43,793 bases of DNA, taken from Deltaproteobacteria bacterium. Its GTDB lineage: Bacteria > Desulfobacterota > Syntrophia > Syntrophales > JACQWR01. The stretch spans positions 1-43,793 of the forward strand of contig JAPLJV010000024.1 in NCBI GenBank assembly GCA_026388415.1, given 5' to 3'. Below, piece after piece: positions 35,781-43,294 of the stretch. Numbering within the stretch: position 1 is the stretch's first letter; every line of letters begins with the position of its first letter. The translations under genes and the position numbers were made by a program. The notes beneath the pieces are model-generated. The model did no database searches, was not told the origin of the DNA, and saw nothing but the letters and a program-made list of their open reading frames with translations.

Positions 35781-36593
35781 ATGCCTTTTGTAAAAACAGA
35801 TAAGTTCCGGATTTATTACGAAGTTCATGGTGAAGGGGAAGTGATTTTTTTTATGCATCATGGTTTCGGCTGTATGAAGATATGGAAGGGTATCTATCCT
35901 CGCTTTGTAGCTGAAGGCTACAAGGTGGTAATGTATGACCGCCGGGGTTACGGCCGCTCTGAACCGGGGGATGATTTTCTGGATTTCTATGTAAGCAATC
36001 GTTACCGGCCGGAAAGTGTCGAAGAACTGAAAGCAATAAAAGAACACCTCGGTATTGAGGAGTGTCATTTAGTGGGACAATGTGAAGGAGGCGTTGTCGG
36101 TGTCGATTATTCAATCAAATATCCAGGGGAGGTTAAAACCTTAACCGCTGCCAGTACACAATGCTACAGCGATGTGCCAATGACCGAGCTCAATACCATG
36201 AGGCTTGTAACAGAATTTACAGACCTGGAGCCCGAACTACAGGCCAAGATGATTGAGTGGCATGGAGAAGCGGCAGAATGCTATTATAATCAATTCGCCA
36301 GATATGGCGGCGCTTATGGTGTAGACTATTTTGACCTGCGCCCGATCCTTCATATGGTTGCCTGTCCCGCCCTGGTGCTCTATCCGGACCGCAGTTCTAT
36401 CTTTGACGTTGAGCAATCCGTCGCCTTCTACCGTCATCTTCCGAAGGGTGAGCTTGCCGTTTTTCCGAAGTGCGGTCACAATACGTATGACCAACGCCCG
36501 GAAGAATACATCCGTACCGTTCTGGATTTTTTAAAGAGAACCAAAGATGGCAGAGACTCAAAAGTCAGACCTAATGTATCGTGCCTGGCATAA
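35781..36593 (+). CDS. Alpha/beta hydrolase with Cys nucleophile
   Basis: 270 aa, cytoplasmic. The oxyanion segment MHHGFG (about 25-30) and DRRGYGRSE (about 53-61) are followed by the nucleophile elbow GQCEGG (about 98-103), with Cys where Ser is usual; the acid is probably in YPDRSS and the base His in KCGHNTYDQ. Cys nucleophiles occur in dienelactone hydrolase-type enzymes. Substrate unknown. Ribosome site AAAGGAGT 7 nt upstream. A 30-codon minus-strand ORF overlaps its 3' end. Confidence 0.85.
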   Translation: MPFVKTDKFRIYYEVHGEGEVIFFMHHGFGCMKIWKGIYPRFVAEGYKVVMYDRRGYGRSEPGDDFLDFYVSNRYRPESVEELKAIKEHLGIEECHLVGQCEGGVVGVDYSIKYPGEVKTLTAASTQCYSDVPMTELNTMRLVTEFTDLEPELQAKMIEWHGEAAECYYNQFARYGGAYGVDYFDLRPILHMVACPALVLYPDRSSIFDVEQSVAFYRHLPKGELAVFPKCGHNTYDQRPEEYIRTVLDFLKRTKDGRDSKVRPNVSCLA

Positions 36594-36663
36594 AAACTCC
36601 CACGGGTAATCTGCACACCTTATTGCCCTCTAAAAAATGTTGATTACAAGCGGCAGTTCCCAT
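36571..36663 (-). CDS. Candidate 30-aa small protein
   Basis: ATG GGA ... TAG, 30 codons: MGTAACNQHFLEGNKVCRLP then VGVFMPGTIH, with a strong ribosome site (AAGGAGGA, 7 nt upstream). Two Cys. It runs antisense across the end of the hydrolase gene. No family; it could be a micropeptide, a remnant of a longer gene or a chance ORF. Its start has the best SD in this area. Confidence 0.35.
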   Translation of the reverse strand: MGTAACNQHFLEGNKVCRLPVGVFMPGTIH

Positions 36664-36873
36664 GATGAATCCTCCTTAAGGTTTAATGGTTGTAACATAA
36701 CTATTTTTATATGTAATTTAGCAATACAAAATTTCCGCTGTTTACAACGGGTGGGAACAGGGGTAATATTGCAGATCAACGCCAGAGCGTGCCGGTAGCT
36801 CTAAATAATCGTCACCAGTTCCCGTTACCAGACCTGGCCGCTAAACAGAATTCCCGTTTGTTGGGGAACCGTT

Positions 36874-37251
36874 ATGCCCTACAACACAGCCCTGGAAGAT
36901 AAAATCGAAGACATAACCTTGTCCTGGGACGGTATCGAAAAGAAAAAAATGTTCGGCGGTATCTGCTATCTGCTCAACGGTAACATGTGCTTTGGCATCT
37001 GGAAAGATTATCTCATCGTGAGAATGGCGCCGGAACTTGCCGCTGAAAAACTGAACAACGATCATGTAAGGGAGTTCGATATAATCGGAAAACCCATGAA
37101 GGGCTGGGTCATGGTAGAAGAAGGATCCTGGGATAAAATAGAGGAATTGACCAAGTGGCTTGATACTGGAAGATCATTTGCTCTTACCCTACCAAAGAAG
37201 GCGAAAAAGAAAAAATCACTTGAAGAGATATACTATCAGAATCACAGATAA
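36874..37251 (+). CDS. TfoX N-terminal domain protein
   Basis: 125 aa. The TfoX_N fold is recognised from KKMFGGICYLLNGNMCFGIW (about 25-44), DYLIVRM and the REFDIIGKPMKGWVMV strand. TfoX_N proteins are small relatives of competence regulators; the function of stand-alone forms is not established. The Lys-rich tail (KKAKKKKS) may bind nucleic acid. GGGGAACC precedes the ATG. Next gene starts 21 bp later. Confidence 0.85.
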   Translation: MPYNTALEDKIEDITLSWDGIEKKKMFGGICYLLNGNMCFGIWKDYLIVRMAPELAAEKLNNDHVREFDIIGKPMKGWVMVEEGSWDKIEELTKWLDTGRSFALTLPKKAKKKKSLEEIYYQNHR

Positions 37252-37272
37252 AGCCAAGGAAGGGATCTGATC

Positions 37273-37503
37273 ATGAAACCCTTAATAACCATTGCAGCGA
37301 TTCTTCTCATGGGTGTATCAGTGGCGCACCTGGTGAGGATTATTTTTCAGGTTGAAATTCTTATCGGTGGGTTTATCATACCAATCTGGGTGAGCATCAT
37401 CGGCTTTATTATCCCGCTGGTGCTGGCTTTGTTGCTGGACCGGGACAACAGGAAGGAATTGATCAAAACCCAGCTCTCGCCGATGAAAATAATAAATAAA
37501 TAA
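37273..37503 (+). CDS. Small two-TM membrane protein
   Basis: 76 aa, two transmembrane helices (about 4-25 and 33-55) separated by a short loop, with a charged C-terminal tail (LLDRDNRKELIK) likely cytoplasmic. Ribosome site AAGGAAGGG. No family assigned. It sits between the TfoX_N gene (21 bp) and the TPM gene (16 bp). Confidence 0.7.
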   Translation: MKPLITIAAILLMGVSVAHLVRIIFQVEILIGGFIIPIWVSIIGFIIPLVLALLLDRDNRKELIKTQLSPMKIINK

Positions 37504-37519
37504 AAGGAAACTCAACAAC

Positions 37520-38425
37520 ATGACCCCAAAAGCCAGCCCTTACATCCATCACACCGGAGATATCATTATCCCTTTCAGCGCTGATGCAAAATATCATTTT
37601 TGGAATGGTGGCCAGAATTTGCGTGATACGAAAAGCATCATTCTGACATTGTCGATCATTATATCTCTTATCTTGACTGTTCCCCTGTTTTCCGAAGACA
37701 AACTCCCAGCACGTCAGGGACTGATCAACGACTTTGCAGGGGTCATCCCGCAGGAAGCAAAAAATGAGATGGAAATTAGAGTTCGGGAAGTACTGCAGAA
37801 GACGGGAACCACAGTTGTCGTGGCTACCGTGCCAACAATCGGGGAGAACTACCTTCAGGGATATGTCAATGATCTTTATCACACGTGGGGAATCGGCAAA
37901 AAAGGCGAAAACAAGGGCGTTCTCATCTTTGTTGCCGTCAAGGAAAGAAAGATCCGCATAGAAACCGGGTACGGAGTGGAAGGGATATTGCCTGACGGCA
38001 AGGTGGGTGAAATAATACGCAACGAGATGGCTCCCTATCTGAAAAAGGGCGACTACGGCACTGGTATGTTGAATGCGGTAAGGGTCGTAGCAGCAATTAT
38101 TGCCTCAGACGCGAAAGTGAATCTGACCGGTCAACCTTCAGTGGTAGCGAAACCAAACACTTCAGCGAAGAAAAGTGATGAATTGAGTACGACCGCCATC
38201 TCTATCATTGCCGTTATGGCTGCGGGCATCATCGGACTGATCATCTGGATCATATGGAAGTTCGGGAGTCGCTCTCGCAGTTATAGCCGGGATGATTCTT
38301 ACAGCTCGACCTCAGTATTCAGCTCCGGTTTCAGCAGCCCTGACAGTGATTCCAGCGATTCCAAAAGTGACAGTGGCTGTGAGGGTGGTGACAGCGGGGG
38401 CGGTGGTGCAGATAGCGATTATTGA
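37520..38425 (+). CDS. TPM-domain (YgcG-type) membrane protein
   Basis: 301 aa. TPM domain about 65-190: GLINDFAGVIPQEAKNEME, VVVATVPTIG, GKKGENKGVLIFVAVKERK, IETGYGVEGILPDGKVGEII. One TM at about 39-57 (signal anchor) and another at 232-250, then a Ser/Gly/Asp-rich low-complexity tail ending GGDSGGGGADSDY, typical of the family. TPM domains are proposed phosphatases/assembly factors on the outer face of the inner membrane. The first ~35 residues before the anchor are unusual (PFSADAKYHFWNGGQN); an internal TTG at 37618 would give the usual start. Confidence 0.85.
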   Translation: MTPKASPYIHHTGDIIIPFSADAKYHFWNGGQNLRDTKSIILTLSIIISLILTVPLFSEDKLPARQGLINDFAGVIPQEAKNEMEIRVREVLQKTGTTVVVATVPTIGENYLQGYVNDLYHTWGIGKKGENKGVLIFVAVKERKIRIETGYGVEGILPDGKVGEIIRNEMAPYLKKGDYGTGMLNAVRVVAAIIASDAKVNLTGQPSVVAKPNTSAKKSDELSTTAISIIAVMAAGIIGLIIWIIWKFGSRSRSYSRDDSYSSTSVFSSGFSSPDSDSSDSKSDSGCEGGDSGGGGADSDY

Positions 38426-38523
38426 CAAACAATTCCCCTTTACACTAATGACCAAATCGCCCCTATCCGCTATCTCCAACATAATCACGTCCAGTTTTTA
38501 CCGGCAAAAATTATCATGACAAA

Positions 38524-38904
38524 AATTACGACACCTCATGGGACCTCAAAGAATCCAACAAAGGCTATCTCCCTACTGATGAGGATGCCTTTGAAAAAAT
38601 ATACCAGGAATGAAAAACAAGAGACTGGCCACTATGGCTTAAAGAACATCTTACCTTTCCCTTTACAGTAGAACGTATAGAGGACGATGATAACGCATAT
38701 TTTACAGATATAGCCAAGCATCAACCCTTCAGGGTGGGTCATATTATGAATGTCATTGATGTTGAGCCAGAGGAAGATGACCGCTACAGCGTTATCGTCC
38801 AGGTCAAAGAAGGCAGAAAAAAGGGTTATGTTCCCTTATGCAATTTTGAGGTCACGGCAAGAGCTGACAGGAATTTCTGGCCCGTGAGAGAATACGTGGT
38901 CTGA
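38524..38904 (+). pseudogene. CcbP-like calcium-binding protein gene with in-frame stop
   Basis: The frame reads NYDTSWDLKESNKGYLPTDE to YQE, a TGA at 38611-38613, then KTRDWPLWLKEHLTFPFTVE, RIEDDD, and YVPLCNFEVTARADRNFWPV ending at TGA 38902-38904. The pattern WLxxHLTFPFTVERIEDDD...GYVPLC.FEV...NFWPVREYVVW is that of the CcbP (Calci_bind) family. A Trp codon (TGG to TGA) is the likely origin of the stop. There is no start codon or ribosome site for the 5' part; upstream frame is also decayed. Confidence 0.65.
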
Positions 38905-39524
38905 TTTGCGAACCGGTAAAAATAACTCGTTGGACTTTTCGGGAGAATCCGAGTATTTCCAATTATAACTTGCAGTTTTTTAAGGGTGATTATTGGGGTG
39001 AATGGCGGCAGAAATTTCTTCCTGAAAGCATTAGATCTGCCGTTAAGATAGGGATACTAGATTTCAATGTGTAATGGTTAGTCTTGACAAGTGGGTCCAC
39101 CTTAGATATTCATTTATCAAATTCACGAAATCAATTGACAATAGAAATATTAAATGATTAAATTTACGCGGTTTTAAATATTGTTAGATTCAGTTCCCAA
39201 ACTTCTTGGCACATTGAGGGACTTAGGAATGGCCAAATCAGGGACACATCTACCGCTCGTATCAGCAGTCTTGATTTTTTCTCTTTCTTATCATCTGCAA
39301 AATAAACCAAAGCTTCTCAATATCCTGACCGGAGGCCGTTCACAAAACAGGCGAAGCATGGTGATTGCCGTAGGACCATCGATAATACTATCGATAAATA
39401 ACCGGCCATTATTAAAGCAACCGGAAAACATTTATCTAAATAAATAACGTTAAAATTATTGATCACATGCTCTCTTATAAAGGGTTCTGTGAAAAATGCA
39501 TTAAAAAGGCGAAGTCATAACTCT
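38905..39524. other. Intergenic region with repeat copy C
   Basis: No supported gene: a short open frame at 39181-39447 starts with TTG, has no ribosome site and no recognisable motif. Contains dispersed-element copy C (38931-39042) and AT-rich sequence before the next gene. Confidence 0.4.
38931..39042 (+). repeat. Dispersed ~100-bp element, copy C
   Basis: TGGACTTTTC...CCGAGTAT...TGCAGTTTTTTAAGGGTGA, TTATTGGGGTGAATGG and TTTCTTCCTGAAAGCA link copies A (first half) and D (GGTGATTATT..GATGAACGG, TTTTCCTGAA). Confidence 0.5.
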
Positions 39525-40394
39525 ATGATTGATAAGTCAGAAGAAGTTGCAGGTTTTATCAATAATTACTGGCTGGTAATTATATCGGATAGCATTCTGA
39601 AAGAACAAGTGAGCCTAAAATATATAAGCTTTATGAATGATGACAATCCGTATTGGCATCTATGGTTTGCTGATTGTGCCGGAGTATATAAATGTGAGCT
39701 TCTCGGAGCACAGACAGTTGAAGGATACGACTGGCTTGCAGAGCTTAGAGTAAAATATTATCCGAGAGATAATGAAGTCGCCTATAATGGTTTATCCATA
39801 ATGGAAAAAGCCTGCCGGGCAGGTAACATGTTCCATATCCATCCCCCCGATGGTGCTCAGGGCTGTCCATGTCATAGCCTGCCTGACGAACATGCACCCA
39901 AAAGATTTTCGGAATTTTCTCATGACATCGGTGTCCCTTCATATCAGTTCAGTAACACAATTCCGGCAGATTTATTCTATGCCGGCGATATGTCTGTTGC
40001 ATTCAAAAAAGACGTGGGGGCATTGATTCGGGTTAAGAGCCAGACAAGCTGGCGGGTGATTCTCACGGGGGATTATGCAATTCCCAACGATAATGGCACT
40101 CCGTCAATAATGGTGAAAAAGGGAGAGGTTGATAGGGACTATCCCGGGTTTATGATTACCAGTTTTCTTTATAAAAAATTTGTGCGCTGCTGGACTCTTG
40201 TTAATAAATACACTGTTCAGGATGAAGATACCTGGAAGGGAGAAGGAATGCTATTTAAAAGCGACGGGCAAAATCTTTGGCCGGAATCATCGCCTGATAT
40301 TCAAAAGATAATAACTCAAACAGCATTAAGATCCAGGCAGGAGGATCTGCTGCCCTTGCTGGCAGATGAGGATATAGCTTGTATGGATTCATAA
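39525..40394 (+). CDS. Unrecognised soluble protein with His/Cys motif
   Basis: 289 aa from ATG 39525; a TTG at 39459 adds 22 residues. No family assigned. Notable is NMFHIHPPDGAQGCPCHS near 101-118, a His-x-His plus Cys-x-Cys cluster that could bind a metal or cofactor, and many aromatic residues (YWHLWFADC, WRVILTGDY). No signal peptide or TM. The 38-aa gene follows in 24 bp with its own ribosome site. Probably first gene of the operon to 43294. Confidence 0.6.
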   Translation: MIDKSEEVAGFINNYWLVIISDSILKEQVSLKYISFMNDDNPYWHLWFADCAGVYKCELLGAQTVEGYDWLAELRVKYYPRDNEVAYNGLSIMEKACRAGNMFHIHPPDGAQGCPCHSLPDEHAPKRFSEFSHDIGVPSYQFSNTIPADLFYAGDMSVAFKKDVGALIRVKSQTSWRVILTGDYAIPNDNGTPSIMVKKGEVDRDYPGFMITSFLYKKFVRCWTLVNKYTVQDEDTWKGEGMLFKSDGQNLWPESSPDIQKIITQTALRSRQEDLLPLLADEDIACMDS

Positions 40395-40418
40395 ATCAAT
40401 TGAAGGGAGGAAAAATCA

Positions 40419-40535
40419 ATGGAGGAGAAAGTAGTTCAGGGAGAATCTCGTTATGGTGTTGGTGTGATTGTCGGGATTTTAATCGGGATAGCACTGTTTA
40501 TGGTTACATACTGGCTCTTGCTTCTGGCACGATAG
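40419..40535 (+). CDS. 38-aa single-TM protein
   Basis: ATG 40419 to TAG 40533-40535, with GGGAGG 7-8 nt upstream. MEEKVVQGESRYGVGVIVGI then LIGIALFMVTYWLLLLAR: short polar head and one TM helix (about 12-37). It is 24 bp after the unrecognised gene and 26 bp before the Tat metallo-beta-lactamase gene, so it is probably translated. Likely a small inner-membrane subunit or anchor for the neighbouring membrane protein. Confidence 0.7.
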   Translation: MEEKVVQGESRYGVGVIVGILIGIALFMVTYWLLLLAR

Positions 40536-40561
40536 CCATAGCACACAAAGGAGGTTGAACC

Positions 40562-41656
40562 ATGGAAGAAAAAAACGTTTCTCGGCGTTCGTTTGTAAAA
40601 GGAATGGCTCTTGGAACTGTTGCGGGGTATTTTGCCAGCGCAGGTCTTTCCTCGACGGTGTTCAAAAAAGCACTTCTCCCAAAAGAAAAACTGAATCAGG
40701 TTGACATTGGTGAAATAAAAAATCTGAAGATAAAGGTGGTCTCCGAGACAAGCTGGTACGACAACAACGTCTGGCTGAATGATGTCAAGAAAGTCGGCGG
40801 ACTACTCGTCAACCAGTACGAGATTCCCTGGACAGTCGAAGGCGTTAAGAGCGGCTATCAAGGGAGTAATCTGGGTGGCTTCGCGACATACATTGAGGCA
40901 ACCCTTATGGACGGTAAGGTCATGAAGATCCTCCTGGATACCGGTTGGAACCCCGCCTGGATGGAAAAAAGATTCCGGGAAGAAGGAGTCGCGGAAAAAC
41001 TCGCCAAGAAGGAGATAGATTTTATGGTCCAGACCCACGAACATATCGACCATTTCTTTGGCATTGAGGCAACTACAAAATTCTACCCCGACATTCCGAT
41101 TTATGTACCGAAGGGATTCTATCAGGAGGGGTTCGATCTTCTCAAGGGCAAGTCTTTCCCCAAGGGCAACGTAAAAAATGGCTATCCCCACAAAGGCAAG
41201 GTCATTGTCCTCGATTCCAGCAAGGTCAACGTGCTTTATCCGGGAATTGCCCTCATGACGTTCGATGTCCCCATCATCCTCCGTGTTTTCGGGGAACAGT
41301 CCTTCGTGTTCAATGTCAAAGACAAAGGCCTGGTGCTGGTAACCGGCTGCTGCCACCAGGGCGTGATCAGCTATATGGAGGCGGTGAGGAAGAAGATAAA
41401 AGGTGGTGAAAAGTTCTATGCCGTTCAGGGTGGCCTCCATATCTCACCCTTTGAGGACTGGGATCCGCAATATGATGATCTCATTATGGCGTTCAACAAA
41501 TACGGTGTTCAGAAGATAGGTGCAAACCATTGTACCGGCTATATCACAGCGGAAAAGATGATTAAGGCTGGTCTTCCTATGGTGAAAGGAACTGCCCGTA
41601 ATATGAGCAAGAGGGATATTTATCTTGGGAATGGCGATGAACTGTTAATTGCCTAA
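40562..41656 (+). CDS. Tat-exported metallo-beta-lactamase-fold protein
   Basis: 364 aa. Twin-arginine signal SRRSFVKG (about 7-14) with hydrophobic stretch to about 32. The MBL fold shows TLMDGKVMKILLDTGW, metal motif THEHIDHFFG (about 158-167), TGCCHQGV (about 264-271), GGLHIS and GANHCTG, the pattern of the dihydropterin-phosphate-synthase-like MBL branch. It works in the periplasm after folding; substrate unknown. Ribosome site AAAGGAGG 7 nt upstream. It lies between the 38-aa TM protein and a large membrane protein (21 bp after its stop), so a membrane-bound complex is plausible. Confidence 0.87.
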   Translation: MEEKNVSRRSFVKGMALGTVAGYFASAGLSSTVFKKALLPKEKLNQVDIGEIKNLKIKVVSETSWYDNNVWLNDVKKVGGLLVNQYEIPWTVEGVKSGYQGSNLGGFATYIEATLMDGKVMKILLDTGWNPAWMEKRFREEGVAEKLAKKEIDFMVQTHEHIDHFFGIEATTKFYPDIPIYVPKGFYQEGFDLLKGKSFPKGNVKNGYPHKGKVIVLDSSKVNVLYPGIALMTFDVPIILRVFGEQSFVFNVKDKGLVLVTGCCHQGVISYMEAVRKKIKGGEKFYAVQGGLHISPFEDWDPQYDDLIMAFNKYGVQKIGANHCTGYITAEKMIKAGLPMVKGTARNMSKRDIYLGNGDELLIA

Positions 41657-41677
41657 CCTTATCAGGAGGTGATGAAA

Positions 41678-42925
41678 ATGTCTGAACAAGTTGTAGATCC
41701 TTTATGGTTAGAGGAACGTAAAAGGGTAAATTTGATAAAACAACCTTGGCGAGGTATTATCGGCGCTGTCCTTGCTTTTGCCGTTTTTATGGGTCTATGG
41801 TGGGTTTTCATGGATCCCCGCGGCTGGTTGCGCTGGTACACACCCCAATATGGATACATGTATATCCGCTGGCTACTCATCGTAGCGATTTGGCAGGCAT
41901 ATATTTTCAATTTCTGGCCGTTCAAGCGAGAATGGATGGAGGGCTCTCATCCCCTTAAAAAAGGTATTGTTTTGACCCTCATTAACTTTGCAATTACCGG
42001 GTTTCTGATCTGGGGATTCTACTATTACTTTTTCGGCAAACTGGCCATTCCTTATTTTAGCTGGCCTGAACTGCATAAGACAGGTCTTTCAGATTTCTTC
42101 TCTCGAGAATACTCATCTCTTGCCATCTTGATGATGGCAGCCATCGCCTCCTGGCTTAGCCCCATTTGGCCTGCGGCATTCGAGAATTATCCCTGGCATG
42201 GTCTGAAGCAACCCGCGAAGGGCATGACGGTATTCTGCGTCACCTTTTTACTCACCACCTATGTTTTTTTCATATGCATGCATCCCCATTACCGTGTACT
42301 TTTCTACCCCTGGCAGGAGTATACGGCAGCTTTTCCCTGGTGGTACAGTACATTCCACACTCTAAGCGGTAATTTCAACGTGGGGTGGATCATGTGTGGC
42401 ACTGTTGCCGTATGGCTTTCTGAGATGATCTTGGAGCGATATCCTTTTCGGTTGATAAAAAGTCAACCATGGCGGGGTATCGGCGGATTCGTTTTTATTC
42501 TGCTTTTGGCAGCCATCTTTTTCTTCCTCTTTGTATTCATGCAGGATGTAGTGTGGGGTGTATCTGTTGAAGGTGCCAAGAGATTAATGGCCCCTGACTG
42601 GCGGTATCTCCATGCCGGTGAACTGGCAATACTGGTCCTCGGTGTTGCCATGATCCTCTATTTTTACTTTGATAATTGGCCGAACAAGTTCAGCACGGAA
42701 GTAAATATACTGATACGTGTTTTTATTACCATTGTGGGAGCTTTAGTTTTTCACTGGGCATATTATAAGGCAAGCCCTTTTTTGCTGGGAACTCAGTCTG
42801 GTTATTCACATCCCCAGCAGTTTCCCATGGCGCCAATTATCCTCTTAATCAATGTGATGCTCTACCATAACTGGTTTATGGATGGATGGCCGGGGAAAAG
42901 AATCAAGGCGGAAGGAAGTAAGTAA
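41678..42925 (+). CDS. Polytopic membrane protein with internal repeats
   Basis: 415 aa from ATG 41678, set by AGGAGG 8 nt upstream; an earlier GTG/ATG pair overlaps that site. About 9-10 TM helices. Repeated units begin with a short amphipathic motif then a TM: IKQPWRGIIG (about 20), HPLKKGIV (about 92), LKQPAKGMT (about 177) and IKSQPWRGIGG (about 259). Between them are Trp/Tyr/Phe-rich loops (NFWPFKREW, NYPWHG, NWPNKF). Several His (MHPHYR, FHTLSG, FHWAYY) might bind metal or haem. No family assigned. Likely the core of the 39.5-43.3 kb operon. Confidence 0.8.
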   Translation: MSEQVVDPLWLEERKRVNLIKQPWRGIIGAVLAFAVFMGLWWVFMDPRGWLRWYTPQYGYMYIRWLLIVAIWQAYIFNFWPFKREWMEGSHPLKKGIVLTLINFAITGFLIWGFYYYFFGKLAIPYFSWPELHKTGLSDFFSREYSSLAILMMAAIASWLSPIWPAAFENYPWHGLKQPAKGMTVFCVTFLLTTYVFFICMHPHYRVLFYPWQEYTAAFPWWYSTFHTLSGNFNVGWIMCGTVAVWLSEMILERYPFRLIKSQPWRGIGGFVFILLLAAIFFFLFVFMQDVVWGVSVEGAKRLMAPDWRYLHAGELAILVLGVAMILYFYFDNWPNKFSTEVNILIRVFITIVGALVFHWAYYKASPFLLGTQSGYSHPQQFPMAPIILLINVMLYHNWFMDGWPGKRIKAEGSK

Positions 42926-42943
42926 ATTTAACACAATCATTTT

Positions 42944-42975
42944 CCCCTGATCTCTTCACGGGAAGGGATCAGGGG
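42944..42975. terminator. Stem-loop after the membrane-protein gene
   Basis: CCCCTGATC (42944-42952) and GATCAGGGG (42967-42975), perfect 9 bp, with a further CTTC/GAAG stem inside. No T-run follows, so it is an mRNA end-stabiliser or partial terminator rather than a classical one. Confidence 0.55.
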
Positions 42976-42994
42976 CAGCTTTGCCGGGGGAACA

Positions 42995-43294
42995 ATGTCT
43001 GATTTAATTAGTAGAAGAGATCTGTTCTCAACAAAAATATTCAAGACGATCTTCAACCATCAGTCGCCGCGTTTTTCGTCATCAATGGAAAAACGCCGGG
43101 AAGAAAACCTTCTCCAATATTTCGATTCCCCCCTGCACAGCTATCCTCTTCTTAATGAAATGCCCCTGGACATGCTGATTGCTGAAGCACGGGCTAAGGA
43201 TATTACTACCGAAGGTCGCAGTAAAAATGAAATCGCCCGGGATCTATTTTTAAATATTGGATTTATCTCCACCATTACAAATGGTAATCGTTAG
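42995..43294 (+). CDS. Small unrecognised protein with SRRDLF head
   Basis: 99 aa; GGGGGAAC precedes the ATG. It starts SRRDLFSTKIFKTIF, reminiscent of twin-arginine heads of small redox proteins but without a hydrophobic core, so export is doubtful. The middle (EKRREENLLQYFDSPLHSYP) and LLNEMPLDMLIAEARAKDIT suggest a helical adaptor. It follows the membrane-protein gene across a stem-loop and is likely co-transcribed. Confidence 0.55.
   Translation: MSDLISRRDLFSTKIFKTIFNHQSPRFSSSMEKRREENLLQYFDSPLHSYPLLNEMPLDMLIAEARAKDITTEGRSKNEIARDLFLNIGFISTITNGNR

Noticed and set aside
38611-38613. TGA as selenocysteine codon
   Set aside because: The position fits a Trp in the family, not Cys, and no hairpin of the SECIS type follows directly; the gene also lacks a start.
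39181-39447. 88-aa ORF after repeat copy C
   Set aside because: TTG start, no ribosome site, no motif on either strand; treated as non-coding.
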